Positions 61,989 to 64,000 of a DNA stretch of 64,000 nucleotides are shown in pieces. This DNA comes from Caprella mutica (Eukaryota > Arthropoda > Malacostraca > Amphipoda > Caprellidae). How positions within the stretch are numbered: position 1 is the first letter of the stretch; the number at the start of each line of letters is the position of its first letter. The translations under genes were made by a program, and so were the position numbers. Below the pieces are notes generated by a model. It worked only from the letters and a program-made list of their open reading frames with translations. It made no database searches and was not told the origin of the DNA. The stretch covers positions 218,677 through 282,676 of the forward strand of contig CANNZV010000254.1 of NCBI GenBank assembly GCA_947561585.1. Reading direction: 5' to 3'.

Positions 61989-64000
61989 ATGCTTAACATT
62001 ATACAGTGGAATTGCCAGGGATATCGATCTAAATATACTGATCTTAGACGACTAATATTCCTGAAAAATCCAGCTGTGATAATTTTACAAGAAACAATGT
62101 TAAATAATCAAGCACCCAGACCACCGAATGGATACTCTATCTACTGTGACTACAGTAACCCCCAACCAGGAAAAGGACTTGCAACTCTTATCAGAAATGA
62201 CATCCCGCATTTGAAACACACTCTGAGATCACCTTTACAAGCCACAGCCTTTAGAGTTGGCTTGAAGCGTAAATATACTATCTGCAATATATACCTATCA
62301 CCCACTGAAATAATACCCCTCAACGAAATAACGTCACTAATTGATCAGCTACCTCCACCAGCTATAATCTGTGGAGACTTTAACAGTAAGCACCATCTGT
62401 GGGACTCTATGTGTGTCAGATCAGATGCCAGAGCCCAAACAATAGAAACTGCTTTGCTATCAACCTCCACAGTACTGCTTAATACTGGTATACCAACTCA
62501 CTTCCATGTTCAGACGGGAAGCCTCTCCGCAATTGATCTCACCATTTGCTCTGCGAATGTGTCTGTAGACCTCCACTGGGATAGAATGGATGAGACTTTT
62601 GGCAGCGACCATTATCCAATATGCATCGAGGAAATTGATGAGGAGCCTTTCATCCCTGAAAAGAGATTTATGGAGAATAGAGCGGACTGGAATTTGTTTG
62701 AAAGACAGACGTCGATGGCTGACTTTGATGACCTCCTGAATGACCTGACTGTAGATGAGTTGATTACATATTATAATCGCCATTTGATGGAGTCCGCAAC
62801 CATGTCAATTCCTCAATCATCTACCAAACCACGCCCGAAACGAGTCCCTTGGTGGACAATAGAATGCTCTGAGGCAAATCGCCAGCGTAAGGCTGCATTA
62901 AGAAAATATCAGCGAACCTCTTTGATAATGGATAAAATTGCATATTGTCGAGCAAGAGCTATCGCCAAAAACGTGCAACTAAATGCAAAAAAGAACTCCT
63001 GGAAGAAATATGTGGATAGCATAAATGTTCACACCCCTATGTCTAAGATATGGAAAAGAATACGCAAGATACGCGGGAGCTACCAAAATATACGCTCTCC
63101 ATACTTGATCAAAGACGGCACACATGTTGCTGACAAGGATCAAGTTGCGGAGCTCCTCGCCGATCACTATGAAGCTGTGAGCAGCAGTGACTCGTATGGT
63201 CCAAAATTCCAGCGAGTGAGACAAAACTCAGAGCAGCCGATAAATTTCAAAACAACTCAGACCTTACCTTACAATTCCCCCATTACTATTCTAGAACTCA
63301 AACGAATGCTCTCTCTCTCTAGCCAGTCAGCAGCGGGCGAGGACAGCATTACATACAACATGATCAAGAAATCACATCCTACTTCTCAGAACTTTCTTCT
63401 AAAAATAATGAACACAATATTTGATTCTGGAGAATTCCCCACCCAATGGCTAACAAGTGTGGTTTTATCATTCCCTAAACCAGGAAAGCCACCAACCTGT
63501 GTGGAAAACTACCGGCCAATATCTCTGAACAGTTGTGTTGGAAAGCTGATGGAGAAAATAGTCAACACTCGACTGACCTTCTTCCTTGAAAGCAATTCAT
63601 ACCTCCCGTGCCATCAATTTGGCTTTCGAAAGATGCAGAGCACGGCAGATGCACTGAATAAATTCTCATCAGATATACAGAAATCTATCAATGCCAAGCA
63701 ACATGTCATATGTGTATCATTTGACTTGAGAAAGGCATATGATACAACTTGGAGATATGGAATACTGAGAGCGATGCACGATATAGGCTTACGAGGTAAT
63801 ATCCCTATGTTCATTGAGAAATTCCTATCCAACCGATCATTCAGGACCAAGATAGGCAACGTTAAATCGACGACTCACCAACTCGAACAAGGTGTCCCAC
63901 AGGGAAGTGTACTTAGCTGCACACTTTTCTCCCTGGCAATTAACAATATCCTAAAGTGTGTCCCTGATGATTTTGAGGCCCTGCTGTATGTGGATGATCT
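61989..64000 (+). CDS. LINE ORF2: endonuclease and reverse transcriptase (truncated by window)
   Basis: The ATG at 61989 opens a frame that stays open to the window edge. Endonuclease (residues 1-215): IQWNCQGYRSK, ILQETM, IICGDFNSKHHLWDS, GSDHYPI. RT: NYRPISLNSCVGKLMEKI near 63510, HQFGFRKMQSTADA near 63610, SFDLRKAYDT near 63720, GVPQGSVLSCTLFSLAINNI near 63890 and the catalytic YVDD at 63986-63997. All visible catalytic residues are intact. An RNase H domain may follow. It would nick target DNA and copy element RNA in place. Probably a recent insertion. Confidence 0.93.
   Translation, partial: MLNIIQWNCQGYRSKYTDLRRLIFLKNPAVIILQETMLNNQAPRPPNGYSIYCDYSNPQPGKGLATLIRNDIPHLKHTLRSPLQATAFRVGLKRKYTICNIYLSPTEIIPLNEITSLIDQLPPPAIICGDFNSKHHLWDSMCVRSDARAQTIETALLSTSTVLLNTGIPTHFHVQTGSLSAIDLTICSANVSVDLHWDRMDETFGSDHYPICIEEIDEEPFIPEKRFMENRADWNLFERQTSMADFDDLLNDLTVDELITYYNRHLMESATMSIPQSSTKPRPKRVPWWTIECSEANRQRKAALRKYQRTSLIMDKIAYCRARAIAKNVQLNAKKNSWKKYVDSINVHTPMSKIWKRIRKIRGSYQNIRSPYLIKDGTHVADKDQVAELLADHYEAVSSSDSYGPKFQRVRQNSEQPINFKTTQTLPYNSPITILELKRMLSLSSQSAAGEDSITYNMIKKSHPTSQNFLLKIMNTIFDSGEFPTQWLTSVVLSFPKPGKPPTCVENYRPISLNSCVGKLMEKIVNTRLTFFLESNSYLPCHQFGFRKMQSTADALNKFSSDIQKSINAKQHVICVSFDLRKAYDTTWRYGILRAMHDIGLRGNIPMFIEKFLSNRSFRTKIGNVKSTTHQLEQGVPQGSVLSCTLFSLAINNILKCVPDDFEALLYVDD

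Larger units (their letters stand above)
60027..64000 (+). mobile_element. I/Jockey-type LINE in MCM8 intron 14, ORFs open (3' end beyond window)
   Basis: Begins GGAACCCCCCCGAATGAGCA; its 5' leader, ORF1 and the first 670 or so codons of ORF2 are present with no stop or frameshift. Same orientation as MCM8. The abrupt change from AT-rich intron to GC-rich leader at about 60027 suggests a full-length 5' end. The target duplication cannot be checked without the right flank. Confidence 0.9.

Overview
The window is AT-rich nuclear DNA of a multicellular animal. It carries two spliced host genes, both on the + strand: a complete MED8 (Mediator subunit 8, six exons, 11.4-14.2 kb) and the first 14 coding exons of MCM8 (49.2-59.6 kb; its C-terminal part lies beyond the window). 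Nearly everything else is transposable-element sequence. The mixture of Ty3/gypsy, BEL/Pao, I-type and CR1/Jockey-type LINEs, a maT-type mariner, TTAA-flanked elements and foldback elements, with compact introns, fits an arthropod, perhaps a crustacean. That host assignment is an inference from element types and is weak.

Layout. 0-7 kb: a decayed Ty3/gypsy pol whose retropepsin domain lies between RNase H and integrase. It is split by a CR1/Jockey-type LINE, which is itself split by a 9-bp-TSD DNA element that holds a smaller MITE. 7.5-10.1 kb: a LINE 3' end, a foldback element and MITEs. 11.4-14.2 kb: MED8. 14.5-19.9 kb: a region bounded by inverted repeats, holding about six copies of a hairpin-rich repeat unit, two MITEs and a tyrosine-recombinase relic that suggests a decayed DIRS-like element. 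20.1-28.3 kb: a complete BEL/Pao retrotransposon with apparently identical 1105-bp LTRs, a 5-bp target duplication and one long open polyprotein. It landed beside a TATA box of a second, decayed Ty3/gypsy-like element, which resumes at 28.3-32.7 kb. 33-37 kb: nested TTAA-flanked elements. 37.7-43.3 kb: an I-type LINE with RNase H, nearly intact. 44-47 kb: a mosaic of foldback elements. 47.7-49.05 kb: a foldback element filled with minisatellite. 49.2-59.6 kb: MCM8. 60.0-64 kb: an I/Jockey-type LINE with open ORF1 and ORF2, inserted in MCM8 intron 14 in the sense direction and cut by the window edge.

How it fits together. MED8 is a Mediator head subunit and MCM8 is the AAA+ helicase that works with MCM9 in homologous recombination; nothing here links them functionally. 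MCM8 intron 10 is swollen by a 30-bp minisatellite that begins exactly at the predicted splice donor, and a maT mariner has inserted precisely into that array. The strongest leads are the RNase H-protease-integrase order, the hairpin-chain repeat with a compensatory base pair at 14.9-17.0 kb, and the minisatellite that copies a splice junction.
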